Source of the DNA: Symbiodinium microadriaticum
Lineage: Eukaryota > Sar > Dinophyceae > Suessiales > Symbiodiniaceae
Length of the DNA: 64,000 nucleotides
Assembly: GCA_001939145.1 (NCBI GenBank)
Contig: LSRX01001121.1
Span: forward strand, 43,739-107,738
Direction of reading: 5' to 3'
Below the pieces are notes generated by a model. The model was given only the letters and a program-made list of their open reading frames with translations. It was not told the DNA's origin and did no database searches. The position numbers and the translations under genes are program-made. Below are positions 28,621 to 39,142 of this stretch, piece after piece. Each line of letters starts with the position of its first letter. Position 1 is the first letter of the stretch.

Positions 28621-30250
28621 GCTCAGGTTACCTGCAGCTCAGCAGTGCGCATTGCCGGCAGTTTCGCTGGCGCTCTGGCGCTAGGCCATTTGCCAAGCTA
28701 ATCTGTAGAGGTAGATGGCACTCGTCTCGGTGGTCTCCTGCCCAGACTCACTCTTGCTCGCCCTAAATCGCACCGATCCGTCAAGAATACACAAAAACGC
28801 CGACCTCCACGGTAAGCCGGACTGGAATCCTCGAGATCTTGAAAGAGCCTCCAGCCCCTCGCGTTGACAGAGCTCAGAGTCAGCGGTTTTGGCCGGTTCG
28901 AAAGTACTTGCTGTCAGCAGCTGTCAGCAGTCCTCTATAGGAGGAGAGGAGCACCGGGCCGTGGAGGAGGATCCGCCGCGCGGCGGTCGAGTTTACTGCG
29001 TTGAAGCGGCCATGGGTTAGGAACATGCCGAACTCTCCGTGCAGGCTTTCAATCTTTTTAAGGTTTGGGGGTTTGCTGTGATCTCGTGCTGCAGCTGTGA
29101 AAGTTATGCAGCATTCATAGATGTGCCCCCGATGCTTTGCGAAGTCAATGGCTTGAGTGTGTAGGCCATTCCACAAATACACCACTCCACGCGGCTAGAC
29201 CCCCAAACCAATTCCGTCTCGGAAGACCCTCCCTCCCCTCCCCTTCCCTCCACTCAATGATTCATGCGAGCGCGAACGGGAGGGGGCTCTTGGGGTTGTG
29301 GGGAGAGTGCCGCCATTGTAGGTAGGCGGGCAAAGCATTGAGTATACGGTGTGGCCTGGAGCCGCACCCGACTGCGTCTCCAGCCACTCTTGACACAGAT
29401 AATTATCAGATAATTGCCACTAGTTGCCTCGACCATGACTTGCCACCAAAGGTTTGCGCAAGTCAGGCTCGTAGTCATGACCTAGATTTGACCCCCGAGC
29501 CCGAGCCTGGTAATTTTGGTGATGATTGCTGCGATGATGTTGATGACACTGATGATGATAATGATGATGGCGGCGATGGGATGGTGTCAAAACCTTTCTC
29601 GCATCTCGCAAAGCTGATATCAGCTGGTCCTTCCGACAGCTTTCCTGTTTTATCACTGATTTGGCTTGTCAGTCGCTTGGGTGTGGTGAACGTGGTGATC
29701 TGAAATTGTTGCTCCTGATCGCAAATTTCGGAGTGGTGTCACTTCCAACTGCCCCAACTGGGGAAGGGAGGTTGGGCCCAAAATTACTGCACGATGTACC
29801 TGTCAGCTCAAGCTAAAGCTCGGAAGTGGCCCAACCTTGCCGCAACAGCCTTTGGCCGTCTCTGTCCAACCAGGATATGACGTGAATGTATCTGTAGAGA
29901 TGCAAGATTCTATGTAGGATGTTCATGATTTGTTCGGGAACATCTGGTCAAAGATGCAGCCTCATGCACATTGCGACCATGGATTAGCTGAGCGTGGCAC
30001 GCAAAAATCGATTGGTGCACAGGTCGCTGCTCCACGAACCTGAACCTGAAGTCGGACATGAGATTGACACAATGCCTTGTGATGTTTTGTGGTCGAGCTG
30101 CTAGCAATTGGCTTGAATCTCGTCGTTTTCGGGTGGAATACTCATGTTATGCAGTACATCACTCAGGGCAAGCACTCCCAAAGTTTTTCCTCAGACGACA
30201 TCGGCAAGGTCTCTTGATATGACTTAGCCCCAGACCTGCATTGTACGGCT
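28620..30250. other. Gene-poor stretch with a GAT microsatellite
   Basis: An imperfect GATGAT run at 29519-29579 encodes an Asp-rich tract in one frame. A C-rich block (CCCTCCCTCCCCTCCCC) lies at about 29226-29250. No gene is supported. Confidence 0.45.
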
Positions 30251-30253
30251 GCC

Positions 30254-31260
30254 ATGGCTGACGCCGTCCCGGATGATGTGGCGGACACGGCGCAGGTACT
30301 GCAAAACAGCGAGAAGTTAGGGTTCACACGCCCCAGTCCCGTCCCGACTCCGTTCCCGGCTTGGAGGTTGTGACTTCCAAAACAATGAAGAAGCTGCCGC
30401 TCGGCCCACCTGCCGCCAGAAGCCCTGCTCCTAAAACTGTCTCTAAGGCAAAACTGCTGCCCTGGACTTCGAAAGAGAAGCCGCGAGCCTTGGGTTTTGT
30501 TGGTCGCACCCTCGCGGCCATGCAAATGATTTCCAAGGCCAGTATTTTGACCAATGGCTCAGCTCCAGATGGTCTCTTTCGCAGAGTGTCAGCGCCTCTT
30601 GGGGCTGTTTCTCAGAGCCTTGGGGGCTGAAAGCTTCTTCAGGTCTGCCTTCTCACAGTTTTTGTGCTTAGCTGTTCGTGGCCCAGCTCTGCAGCGAAGT
30701 TCAAGGCCTGGTCAAGGATGTTCAAGACTCTCGGCGAGGCTCCGGCAAATTCGTCCTGGGTGAAGTCGTTTACACAGAGAGTGCCGCACTAAATCCTACC
30801 ATTTCATCGGTGCATTGGGAAGCCATTTGTTCTTCACCTGTGGGAATGGAAGCAACTCGATTCTTGAGGTATCAACTACTTCTCCTACCAGGTAGTCACC
30901 AACGCAGCATCACTGCTGTCATCTCTGACGGTATCCTTCACTATTGAAGGCACGAAGGAATGTGAAGGAATCAAATGGTGTTGAGCAGTGCACGGACTTG
31001 CGGGATGCCCTTTCCGGTGCTGTGAGGCTGCCATGCATATCAGAAAATCTTCTCTGGAAAAGCACTGTGGCGATTCACGGGTGTGTCCTTCTTGTTCACC
31101 TGTGCCAGTGTCTGAGTCGCTGTTTGCTTGCAGCTGTGCAGGGAGTATAGTATACAGTGCGTGCAGAAAACGTGAAAAGGCCAGTGCATTGGTGGCGCTC
31201 TCTCGATGGGCTGGTACCTCCAATGTTCAGATAGTGACTGTGCCTCCCTCTGAGACGTAG
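30254..31260 (+). CDS. Probable multi-exon gene, unrecognised
   Basis: ATG at 30254 opens MADAVPDDVADTAQ and meets a GTACTG donor. The next block, about 30346-30560, reads GLEVVTSKTMKKLPLGPPAA and PRALGFVGRTLAAMQMISK, a basic, proline-rich segment. 30690-30947 reads EVQGLVKDVQDSRRGSGKFV and TISSVHWEAICSSPVGMEA. About 31030-31125 reads AMHIRKSSLEKHCGDSRVC; 31137-31260 reads SIVYSACRKREKASALVALS and ends at a TAG. Blocks are separated by 90-130 bases. No domain is recognised. The stop at 30947 and the one at 31260 cannot both belong to one transcript unless alternative exons exist. Confidence 0.4.
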
Positions 31261-32365
31261 TCCTTTGCCCCATGCGGCTGAAGTAGCTGCTGGACCCAGG
31301 TGGGATACTTGTATCTTCCCTTTTCCGTCATCATGAGCTACTACGTCTTCAGCCGTTACTGGATGGCAGATGAGTGTTTTGGCAGATTCGACCACGAGAG
31401 AGAGCATCAGCATAATGCAGGTAATTACGGCAAGCTGGAATGGCTTCAGCCCCAGTCTTCGAACGCACAGGGCGAAAGCGTATGCCATACAGTGCATGTG
31501 ATATTGCTGCAGAGCATGAGTGGAGTACTGCAAGCTTGTCGAGGCTCACCCTAGGCATGATGACTATGGCAGTTCTCACCTTTGTCATGCTGCGAGAGCA
31601 GCCGGCACCCTAGCATCCCAGCAAATGTTGCCGAAGCTGATGGGTGGCGTGTGCGAGAATCTGTGCGTCTGAGCGAGCAGTGCAGCGTCTCAGCTTCGAT
31701 ACAGTCTAAGGTACCGAGACATGGAGGAGGGAGAGGGAGAAGGGGATGGCCACCCTCTTGACAGGAGGGGTGGGGAAGTCGGACTCGTCTTCAGCCGCCC
31801 AATTGCCCTTGCATCAGGCTGAAGAAGTCTTTCACTCCCGCCGGCTTCTCTTTGCTAGTCTGCACCTTGGGCTCATGGCTCTTGCTGAGGCACAGCAGGG
31901 CAAGGAGAAGGGAAGCCAGTGATCAAATCTATTGTAGTGTTGGCATGTGTTGGCTGCGGGGATCCGGCAAGGGTCGGCAATCATGTTGTGATTGTGTGGC
32001 ACTTTCCCTTGACCGAGGTCTGTGCAGTCATCCTGAGCGCAACAGGCTGCTAGCTGCTGGCTCGAATCTCCAGCTAGCCAATATGTTTGCATTTGGCTCC
32101 GTGCAGGTTCCATTTTTGCCGAGAGAATTTACAAGCACAAATCGACCTGCGCTCGGATTGGCTGTGAGTGCATGCTTGAGTTTGCGCTGCAGACTTCAAA
32201 GGCGTGGGCTGACCTGGTGGCAGGGCCGTTTCTACATCATGAAGGCGTGTTTTGGTGTCCGGCGAAGGCTAAGCCAAAGTCCATCGAGTCAGGTGCACAT
32301 CGACGTCACCGCCCTTTTCCTTTCACTCATCCTGTGGGGCATTAGCCACGTTCTCATAGGCCACT
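31261..32365. other. Mostly no gene; one possible exon
   Basis: About 31330-31420 reads MSYYVFSRYWMADECFGRF, then an AG, and may be an exon of the preceding gene. The rest, including a purine-rich stretch near 31720-31750, shows nothing. Confidence 0.3.
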
Positions 32366-32368
32366 CCA

Positions 32369-32555
32369 TGTGTGTGTGTGTGTGTGTGTGCAACCTTGTT
32401 AGGGATAGGACTGGAAAGGATTTCTGAGTGTCTTGCATCTTAGCAGGGGGGAAGTGGCCCACTCAAGAGTCCACTGCCAACGAAGCTACTCTTGAGTTGG
32501 GAGGATATCCAGGCTGATGACCTGGACGTACCTGCAGTCTATTTTTTCATTGTGT
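32369..32555 (+). mobile_element. Solo 3' tail of the Penelope-like element, copy 2
   Basis: A TG run (32369-32390) is followed by AGGGATAGGACTGGAAAGGA and the pseudoknot: outer helix 32443-32447 with 32531-32535; hairpin 32453-32457 with 32471-32475; pseudoknot 32461-32469 with 32489-32497 (9 bp); terminal hairpin 32509-32513 with 32521-32525, loop CTGATGA. The joining strand is AACGAAGCTA. It ends in CTGCAGTCTATTTTTTCATT, as copy 3 does. No ORF3 remains upstream, so this is a 5'-truncated insertion. Repeat A2 starts about 60 bases downstream. Confidence 0.75.
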
Positions 32556-32594
32556 TTCCGGGCCAAGCATTCTCGATGTTAGGTTGCTGTGAAA

Positions 32595-33852
32595 CACACA
32601 TGTGTGTGCATTAACAACCACAAACGGCGTAGCTGCCTGAAGCACTCCGGCTCGACGCGTACGACGCCTAAAACCTTTCTCTTAGCATTTTCCTGTGCCT
32701 TTCGGCGGTCATGGCTTCCTAAGACTCCACGGCGGGTGCCCTTCAGCTTGTTGCTGCTTTGGCGGCGACGCGGCGCACGCGTATCGTGACTGTGGTGGGG
32801 TTGCTGACGGCGGACCAAGTGGCGGACCTCAACGACGTCACGACGGCCGCCAACTTGGTACAGGAAGGGATTGTAGCATCGGCGTCGGCGGAGGTTGTTC
32901 AGAATTTTTCCCTTTTGGCTGGAGGAGGCGTCGGCGGAGGATCGACGTTGCCATCGGGTGCCCAGACCCCGGCTTCGACGACTGTGGCGACGAAGTCCAT
33001 GCCTGACATTGGGATGATGACGGCGCAGTCGGCGCCGAAGAAACCACCAGCGCCAGTTCCGGCGGAGTCCCATCGGCGCTTCGCCCGGCGGGATGGGGAA
33101 TCGTCCCGGACCACGAGCTCCCGACAAAGGCGGCGCCGATTCCCAGATCAACGGCGACTTCAACTCCAGGGACACCGGCGTCTTCGAAGGTGCCGCTCAA
33201 GGCCATCCCGACGAAGAGGTTCCCGACATCTCCTAGGGCTACGGCGGGACCTTCGACGCCGGCTGCTCCAATGGCGCCCATGCCTTCGGCGCCGCCCACT
33301 CCTTTGCCACAGACGACCGGCGGCCCTACACCGGCGGACTTCCAGAGGCTAAGGCCAGGGCAGCGGCGAAGCTGGCGGCGGGGGTCAACCCCTTCGATGC
33401 GGCCTTCGCGATGAGTGCTTCAGGAGATCAAGGCGGCGCTCGACGTCCAGAATGCGGCCATGGCAGCGGCTCCTTCGGCGGCTTCTACCAGAGCGGCCAC
33501 GGCACCCCAGCCTGAGCCGACGACGGGAAGGACGACGATCCACCCTGGACTCGGTGACGACGGTGGTGGCGGACACCTACCTGGACGCTCCGGTGGCTGC
33601 GGCGCCCCGCGGCGCCGGCGAGATCGACGACCCCTCCTGCACCAGTGCCCCACCTTCGCCTGTGGTGGCACCGGTGCCCGCCCCGACGATTTCGGCCAGC
33701 GAGTTCCTGGGAGCGGCGTCGCAGGCATCCCTGCACCTGTCCCGACGCCGGAGGTGGCGGAGAGCCTGGGTTGCAGCACTACCATCCACACGACGAAGAA
33801 AAAGAGCCGTCCAGTTTTGGCGTCTGAGCTAGGAGTGCGGCGGTTGTTTCTT
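32595..33852 (+). mobile_element. Repeat family A, copy 2, with inverted ends
   Basis: Left end CAACCAC (32615-32621), eight bases, TAGCT (32630-32634). Right end AGCTA (33827-33831), eight bases, GCGGTTG (33840-33846). ATG at 32711 opens MAS, then a TAA, then DSTAGALQLVAALAATR in the same frame, continuing VVGLLTADQVADLNDVTTAA. A proline-rich middle follows, and near 33687-33730 ISASEFLGAAS, shared with copy 3. The right end CCACACGACGAAGA and CCGTCCAGTTTTGGCGTC matches copy 1. It is longer than copy 1, so copy 1 is internally deleted. Coding capacity is lost. Confidence 0.7.
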
Positions 33853-34019
33853 GAGAGAAACTGTAATTTGGGGGTATCCTCTAAAGTCATCACACATGTT
33901 TTCTTAACAGGAATCTGGTACTCTACTTGGCGTCTTTTTCTGCCTCTCCTTGGATTCTTTCTGGGCATCTGCTTGGCATTTTATCGGGGCCCAAATCCCT
34001 TGCCTCTCGCGAAAAGAAT

Positions 34020-34225
34020 CCCAAGCGGACCTTGTAGCCTTAACCATATAACCGAAACCGAAGCTTGACAACCCATCCAATCACCGACTTAACGTCCTGA
34101 CTTGCTTACCGGGCGGCCTTGCTCGATTCGAAGTCCTAAGCCCATCGGGGAATTCGCCAAACTCAGCCGTAACCCCTAAACTTCAAAAGCCCTAAGTCAA
34201 AACCCGAAAAACCATAATTCCTCAA
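34020..34225 (-). repeat. Degenerate CCCTAAA-like tract
   Basis: Many short pieces such as CCTTAACC, AACCCCTAAACTTC, AGCCCTAAGTC and AAAACCCGAAAAACC suggest a strongly decayed telomere-type array on the C strand. A tract of the opposite sense lies at 34900-35015. Confidence 0.45.
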
Positions 34226-34685
34226 ACTTCAAGCCGCGCCGAGGGTGAGCGGGATTGCAGATGCGCGCCTCCCCACGACCTCCAGCTTTATTGTACGGGG
34301 CACACAGTGTACTTTGTACATGTACGAGCAGCAACACAACGGTGGGCACTGCTGTTTAGCCTGGCCGTCTGTCTCACTACAAAAGCACGACAGCACGATC
34401 CTAGTAACATAAAATATGATGTCCGGAACCACATTCTACTAACCTAGCCAGCATCTAGAAAGCCTTTGGTATGATTCGGGATGTTTCGTGGGAGGATTCC
34501 AAACAAGCATCGGCTGTCGAGCTGCAGCGAGAAAAAAGAAACCCGGTGCTGAAAGACCACATGTCAAACGCTAGCTGTGCAGGCACACAGGATATGCTCG
34601 CATATGTGAGAGGACATGCACTGACTAGCAGCCGAAGACTGAACTAAATTACAAGCTTGCATCGCGTGAAAAGCCAAGTGCACTT

Positions 34686-34876
34686 ACTTGCTTTCGCCTT
34701 TGGCCCTTGACGGAAGTTGCACGTTTCTTGGGGATGGGCTTTGCTGCAAGATTCTTCGTATCCAGCAAACCAAGGCACGTAATGACCAAACCCAATCTCG
34801 TCTCCCCGGGCTGCAAGTCACGACACAAAGCCTGCCCCAGTGTCATGCTCGCATACACATAGCGAATGGTTGCCAT
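34686..34876 (-). CDS. Possible minus-strand first exon, unrecognised
   Basis: On the minus strand a frame reads MATIRYVYASMTLGQALCRD, then TRLGLVITCLGLLDTKNL and KKRATSVKGQRRKQ, and meets a GTAAGT donor at the exon end. The hydrophobic middle could be a membrane segment. Further minus-strand blocks down to about 34250 are weak, and an AATAAA lies near 34290 on that strand. It sits between the two telomere-like tracts. Confidence 0.4.
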
Positions 34877-34899
34877 CGTGCGCTTTTCCAAGGCCTTGT

Positions 34900-35015
34900 C
34901 CTCAGGGTTTAGGTTTGGGCCCAAGCGGCTTAAACTTCAAGCGGTTTGGGGATTAAGCTTCGGGTTAAAGTTTTAAGGTTCAGGCTTTTGGGTTTCGGTT
35001 GGTTTAGGAGAATAG
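34900..35015 (+). repeat. Degenerate TTTAGGG-like tract
   Basis: CAGGGTTTAGGTTTGGG, TTTGGGGATTAAG, GGGTTAAAG and GGTTTCGGTTGGTTTAGG follow each other, the opposite sense of the tract at 34020-34225. Confidence 0.45.
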
Positions 35016-38000
35016 GACCGGCTGCATCGGCTTGCCACTTGCCAACAGCCTGAATTGCACGAGGTCATTCGAGAGAACTCCAAGATGATTTGCAGATTGA
35101 ATTGAAATCCAGGTTGGTGTTCCGACCTGCGCCGTCGTGACCTCGCCAATGAATGATGCCATCTCGGCCGGTGAGCGATCTGCGTTTGCAAAACCGAAAG
35201 TCAACTGCTGCAGGGATGCATGTGCACACAACTTGAGCATGGCAGCCTTCTCACCGCGCCCGGTTTGGACGAGGTTCCGTTCCGCATGCACTTGGATACC
35301 GTCAGAGTCCTCCGAGAGCTCTTGGATGCAAGCGCCAACCGCCGCGACGAAGATGTCTTTCAACCCGCTGTAGAAGTGTTCGACATACATAAGGCCAAGA
35401 AGCACCGGCACCCTGGCAAGCAACCTTGTGCATCTCATCGAAAGCTTTCGTTGCTGGGATAGAATTACCGAGAGTCACCTGGCAAGGAATAATTTTAGAC
35501 GTGCGTGTTTCCCAAGCAAAAGGCTCCTTACTGCCCGATCGTGAATGCAACCACATCTTCTTGAGCATGTCAAGAAACACGAAGCCGTCTGTGCCCTGGG
35601 CAATCTTATGCTTGAACACCGTGACTCAGACACACTTCTCGATTATCAAGAGGGATCCTGCTATGCACAGAAAAGACGCATGCACAGGTTTCGGTGTGGT
35701 GGCTTCATCCTCGGACTTGATCTCCAATTTGACGATGCTAGCAGAACTGAAATGCCTGAAGTAAGTATGGACTGCCAGCCCCCAATCCAGGCCGGCGTGC
35801 TGCTGCTTGGCATCTTGCCCATCCTCCTTGTCGTGCTTGTCCACAATGCCCGAGCGTTTCCAAGAATGTCTTCTCGGAAGGCTTTGTGAGCACGACACTC
35901 AGGCTGCAACAGCATGGCGGCAAATCTCACAAAGGTAGTCGATGTCTGCTGCGACAGACAGCTGTGGATGCAATCCTGGAGCAAGCCAAGGCCTCGATCA
36001 GGGTTGGAAGCGAGGGCCTGCGCTTGATGTGGCCTGCCGCTATCACTCAACATGTCGAAGGTCGACCAGAAGGGGCTGCGCCAACACCTCCTTGTCAACA
36101 TGGTCGGCCATGACCTTCACGATGAGTGGGTAAGCGCCCCTCATCTTATAGATAATCTTGGTCACTGCTTGGATGTCATCTTCAAGTTTCTTTGCTATGT
36201 TTGCCGAGCAGCTTGATCAGGGATACGTTGGCCAAGGGGTTTCAAGATCCCAGCTGACACCGCATTTGATGCACAGGGGGCTCATCGTCTAGCGCGGAGC
36301 CTGTAGCCACTTTCATTGCGACGGAGTAGAAATCATATGTCTCGTACTTCTGCGGTTCTGCGTGACCACTCTGCGGAGTGCGTCGTGGAGTTTTTGCACC
36401 TTCTCCGTCAAGACAACGACATGTCCTTCGGATGCCTGTTTTTGGGCTTCGGTGGCAGTCATATCGAGCACCTTATGTTGCGACGGTATGGATACCTCGA
36501 GCGCCCCATCCTTGGACTTGAGCAGCAACTTGAGCAAAGCCTCGGCTGTGATGGCTTTGAGCCCCTCAGCAACGTTGGCCACGCTCGACTTCGATACAAA
36601 GGATGGGCACCCTTGCAAAACTGCTGTGTGAGCTTCGAGGCATGGACACAGATCTGGATGCCGATGGGGCACGTGGAGACAGCAGCATAGAACACACCGG
36701 TCTTGTTCTTGGCGAGGGCCTCTGCAAGGATGCACCCAGGAGCGCCTGCCTTTTTTCAATTCCATCCACGATTCGACACTTAGCGTCTGTCAATTTAGCC
36801 AAGCAGTTACACTGTAAGTCGCGAATCTCGGCTGGGATGTGGTTGTCCGGTCTGTCGTCTTCTGCGGGAGGCATCAAGGAGCCCACGCCAGCAGGGTAGT
36901 CCCGGGGTTCAAGAACTTGAAGACCGATGCAAAGTCGCGGTTCTGGGCCATCTCTTCAGCCGACCATCGGCACATAAGACAGGTTACACACTGCGGAAGC
37001 TTCACATCCGTTTCTGATTCCAAAGTCCGAGCCCGAGAGGAAACAGTGGCTGGGGCTGCCTCCGCATCGTGCAATGCCTCCAGACATCCCCAAAGCACTC
37101 TTGGCGGATTTCAAGCCGTCCCATACAACGGCTGCTCGCGAACCTGGGCCAGAAGCCCTGACGCTCTCCATGTAGATGCCGGCGAGGTCCTCGGCCAACC
37201 TGCCCTCCGCCTTCTCCAACAGGGCTATCGCTTTAGACAAACTCAGCTTCATAACTTCCTGCGGGTCTGACAAGTGTGCACGAAACTGCTGGTATTCGAG
37301 AGCGATGGCTTCGCTCTTCTCCAACTCCCTGGACTCGTTGCACTTCTTGTTGGACTGTTTTTCTTTGGTATGCGCGGCAAGGTGCAGCTAAGAAGTTGAT
37401 GTTGTCCTTCATCGCCACCGTTCCCCATTCCAGGACTTGTTAAAGTAAGTAGGAGCCGAAGCTGGGTCGGCCACCTTGTGTCTCCTGTTCCGACTGGCTC
37501 GCTTGTCCTCGTTATCATCCTCGGACTCGGAAGCTTTGGCCTTTGTACTGGATGCTAGTCATTTGACTTTGCGATTCTTGACGTTGGCCACATCCACGCC
37601 CATGGTGCAGCTGATGTTGAAAGAATTTGCTCCATGGAAGCAAAGGCCTGCTCATCGTCCGAGTCCTCGTTCGCAGGTGTGGCAACCTGCCTGGCTGTTC
37701 GGTGGCGCCGATGACGAAATCAGGAAGAACTGCTCCTCGAACCTTCTTGCCGAGGTGGGTGATCGACTGCAACCGCTTTGGAACTGGTTTTTCATATGCT
37801 TTCAGCAACGAAACCGGCCACAGATAGCCGAGGAATTCCTTCGTCTCCACACCTGCAGTCGTTTCTGCCTCCACATGCACCGTCGTCGTGGCTGCCATGT
37901 CGACCTTCTCGGTGATCAGCTTCCCAAGCCAGCAGCCGTACCGAAGTCTGTTCTCCGACGATTGGATTTACTCGTACCTTTCCTCGTGTGAGAGGTCGCC

Positions 38001-38021
38001 GAAGTCGGGGTCCTCTTGCAT
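34985..38021 (-). pseudogene. Long intronless coding relic (about 1,000 codons), unknown family
   Basis: Read on the minus strand from about 38021, one protein can be followed through at least six frame changes and a few stops without intron-like gaps. It starts MQEDPDFGDLSHEERYE, a TAA, then RLRYGCWLGKLITEKVD and KEFLGYLWPVSLLKAYEKPV. Later parts: SESEDDNEDKRASRNRRHK; FNKSWNGE; RAHLSDPQEVMKLSLSKAIA; LPQCVTCLMCRWSAEEMAQ with clustered cysteines; FVSKSSVANVAEGLKAITAE; KLEDDIQAVTKIIYKMRGAY; IVKLEIKSEDEATTPKPV; FVFLDMLKKMWLHSRSGSKE; and near the end SFIGEVTTAQVGTPTWISIQ. Lack of introns plus frameshifts suggests a processed retrocopy or a decayed mobile element. I recognise no family. Coding evidence is amino-acid texture only. 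Confidence 0.55.
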
Positions 38022-38486
38022 GAAGGTATTACGCGGCTTACATTGTGGGCCATAGGGCCATAGGGGCCCTTCTCTTCAATAGACTCGAGGAGGAGGCATC
38101 TTTGATGACAGGTTTTCTAGCCGTCAACAAACTCCTCTTGCACGTGAAGCTACAAGTAGCAAACACTCAGCTCGACACAGAACCGCAGGTTCAAGGGCAA
38201 CAGGCACCACGAATCATGCCGCCGACGCTGTGCTGTCACAGGTGGCTGCACGAATCATGCCGATTTTGTGCTGATACAGGCGGCTACGACTGCAGACACA
38301 AGCTGTCACAACTTCGTTCTTCCGCACACACTATACAGACCAGAGGACAGTTGCCGAATGTTTTCCATTTCGAAACCGATGCCAGAAGAAATCAGCATCG
38401 TCATCACCAGGGGTGCAGCTGAAGAGTTTAGACGTTTTCACCGTTCAGCTTTTCTTTTTCGCACATAATCCTTCGGTTGGCAAAAC

Positions 38487-39142
38487 ATGGCAAAACAATC
38501 GGTTAGTGCCTTTGCTTTCTTGAGAGTTTTTCTACGTGTGTGATCAGCAACTTGGATCTGACGTTCACTGCATCAGTTTCTAAACGAATTTCGCGCTGAT
38601 TCGCATTTGGTGCGTGTGGAAGTACATGTTCCACCAGATCGCCGCGCTCGAGGAACAGCCACGATTTTCCATCTCATCTGCCACTCCGCGTACACCGTTG
38701 ACCATGTGAATAAGATTTTGCACAATCGTGTCAAAGATGCCACCGGTCGAAGACCGCAGCTACCATCGTTTAAATTAAACCAAGCTGGCCGACATGTGGC
38801 ATTTACTGAGCCCATTACAGCATTTAAAAACTCTAAAACATTGGAGGCGTGGTCTTCGTGCGAGTTGCACCAGATGCCGAGATTACAACAATCTGACTGT
38901 TTCTCTCCTGTTCAACAGTTGTAGCCGGTTCTGCTACACACATTGTCACATGCCCGTGTGGCTTTTCGTGTATGCGCAACCCTGCTACTAAGGGATAGGA
39001 CTGGAAAGGATTTTGAATGTTTTGCACATTGGCAGGGGCAGTGGCCCGTTCAAGAGTGCACTGCCAACGAAGCTATTTTTGAGTTTGGAGGATATGCAGG
39101 CTGATCACTGGGACATACTTGCAGTCTCTTTTTTCATTGTGT
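38487..39142 (+). mobile_element. Penelope-like element, 5'-truncated copy 3 with ORF3 and tail
   Basis: ATG at 38487 opens MAKQSVSA, matching MTKRSVAS of the full copy. After about 27 extra codons with two TGA stops the frame continues VRVEVHVPPD, VDHVNKILHNRVKDATG and SFKLNQAGRHVAFTEPITAF up to 38924, aligned along the beta-grasp part of ORF3. The tail follows: AGGGATAGGACTGGAAAGGA; outer helix 39032-39036 with 39118-39122; hairpin 39037-39043 with 39059-39065 (7 bp); pseudoknot 39049-39056 with 39076-39083 including G-U pairs; joining strand AACGAAGCTA. The end CTGCAGTCT-like and TTTTTTCATTGTGT is shared with copy 2. The 5' limit is uncertain. Confidence 0.75.

Noticed and set aside
32509-32525. 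CTGATGA in the tail loop as a hammerhead core
   Set aside because: It lies in a hairpin loop without a following GAAA strand and third helix; the sister copies read CTGATCA. The hammerhead fold does not fit.
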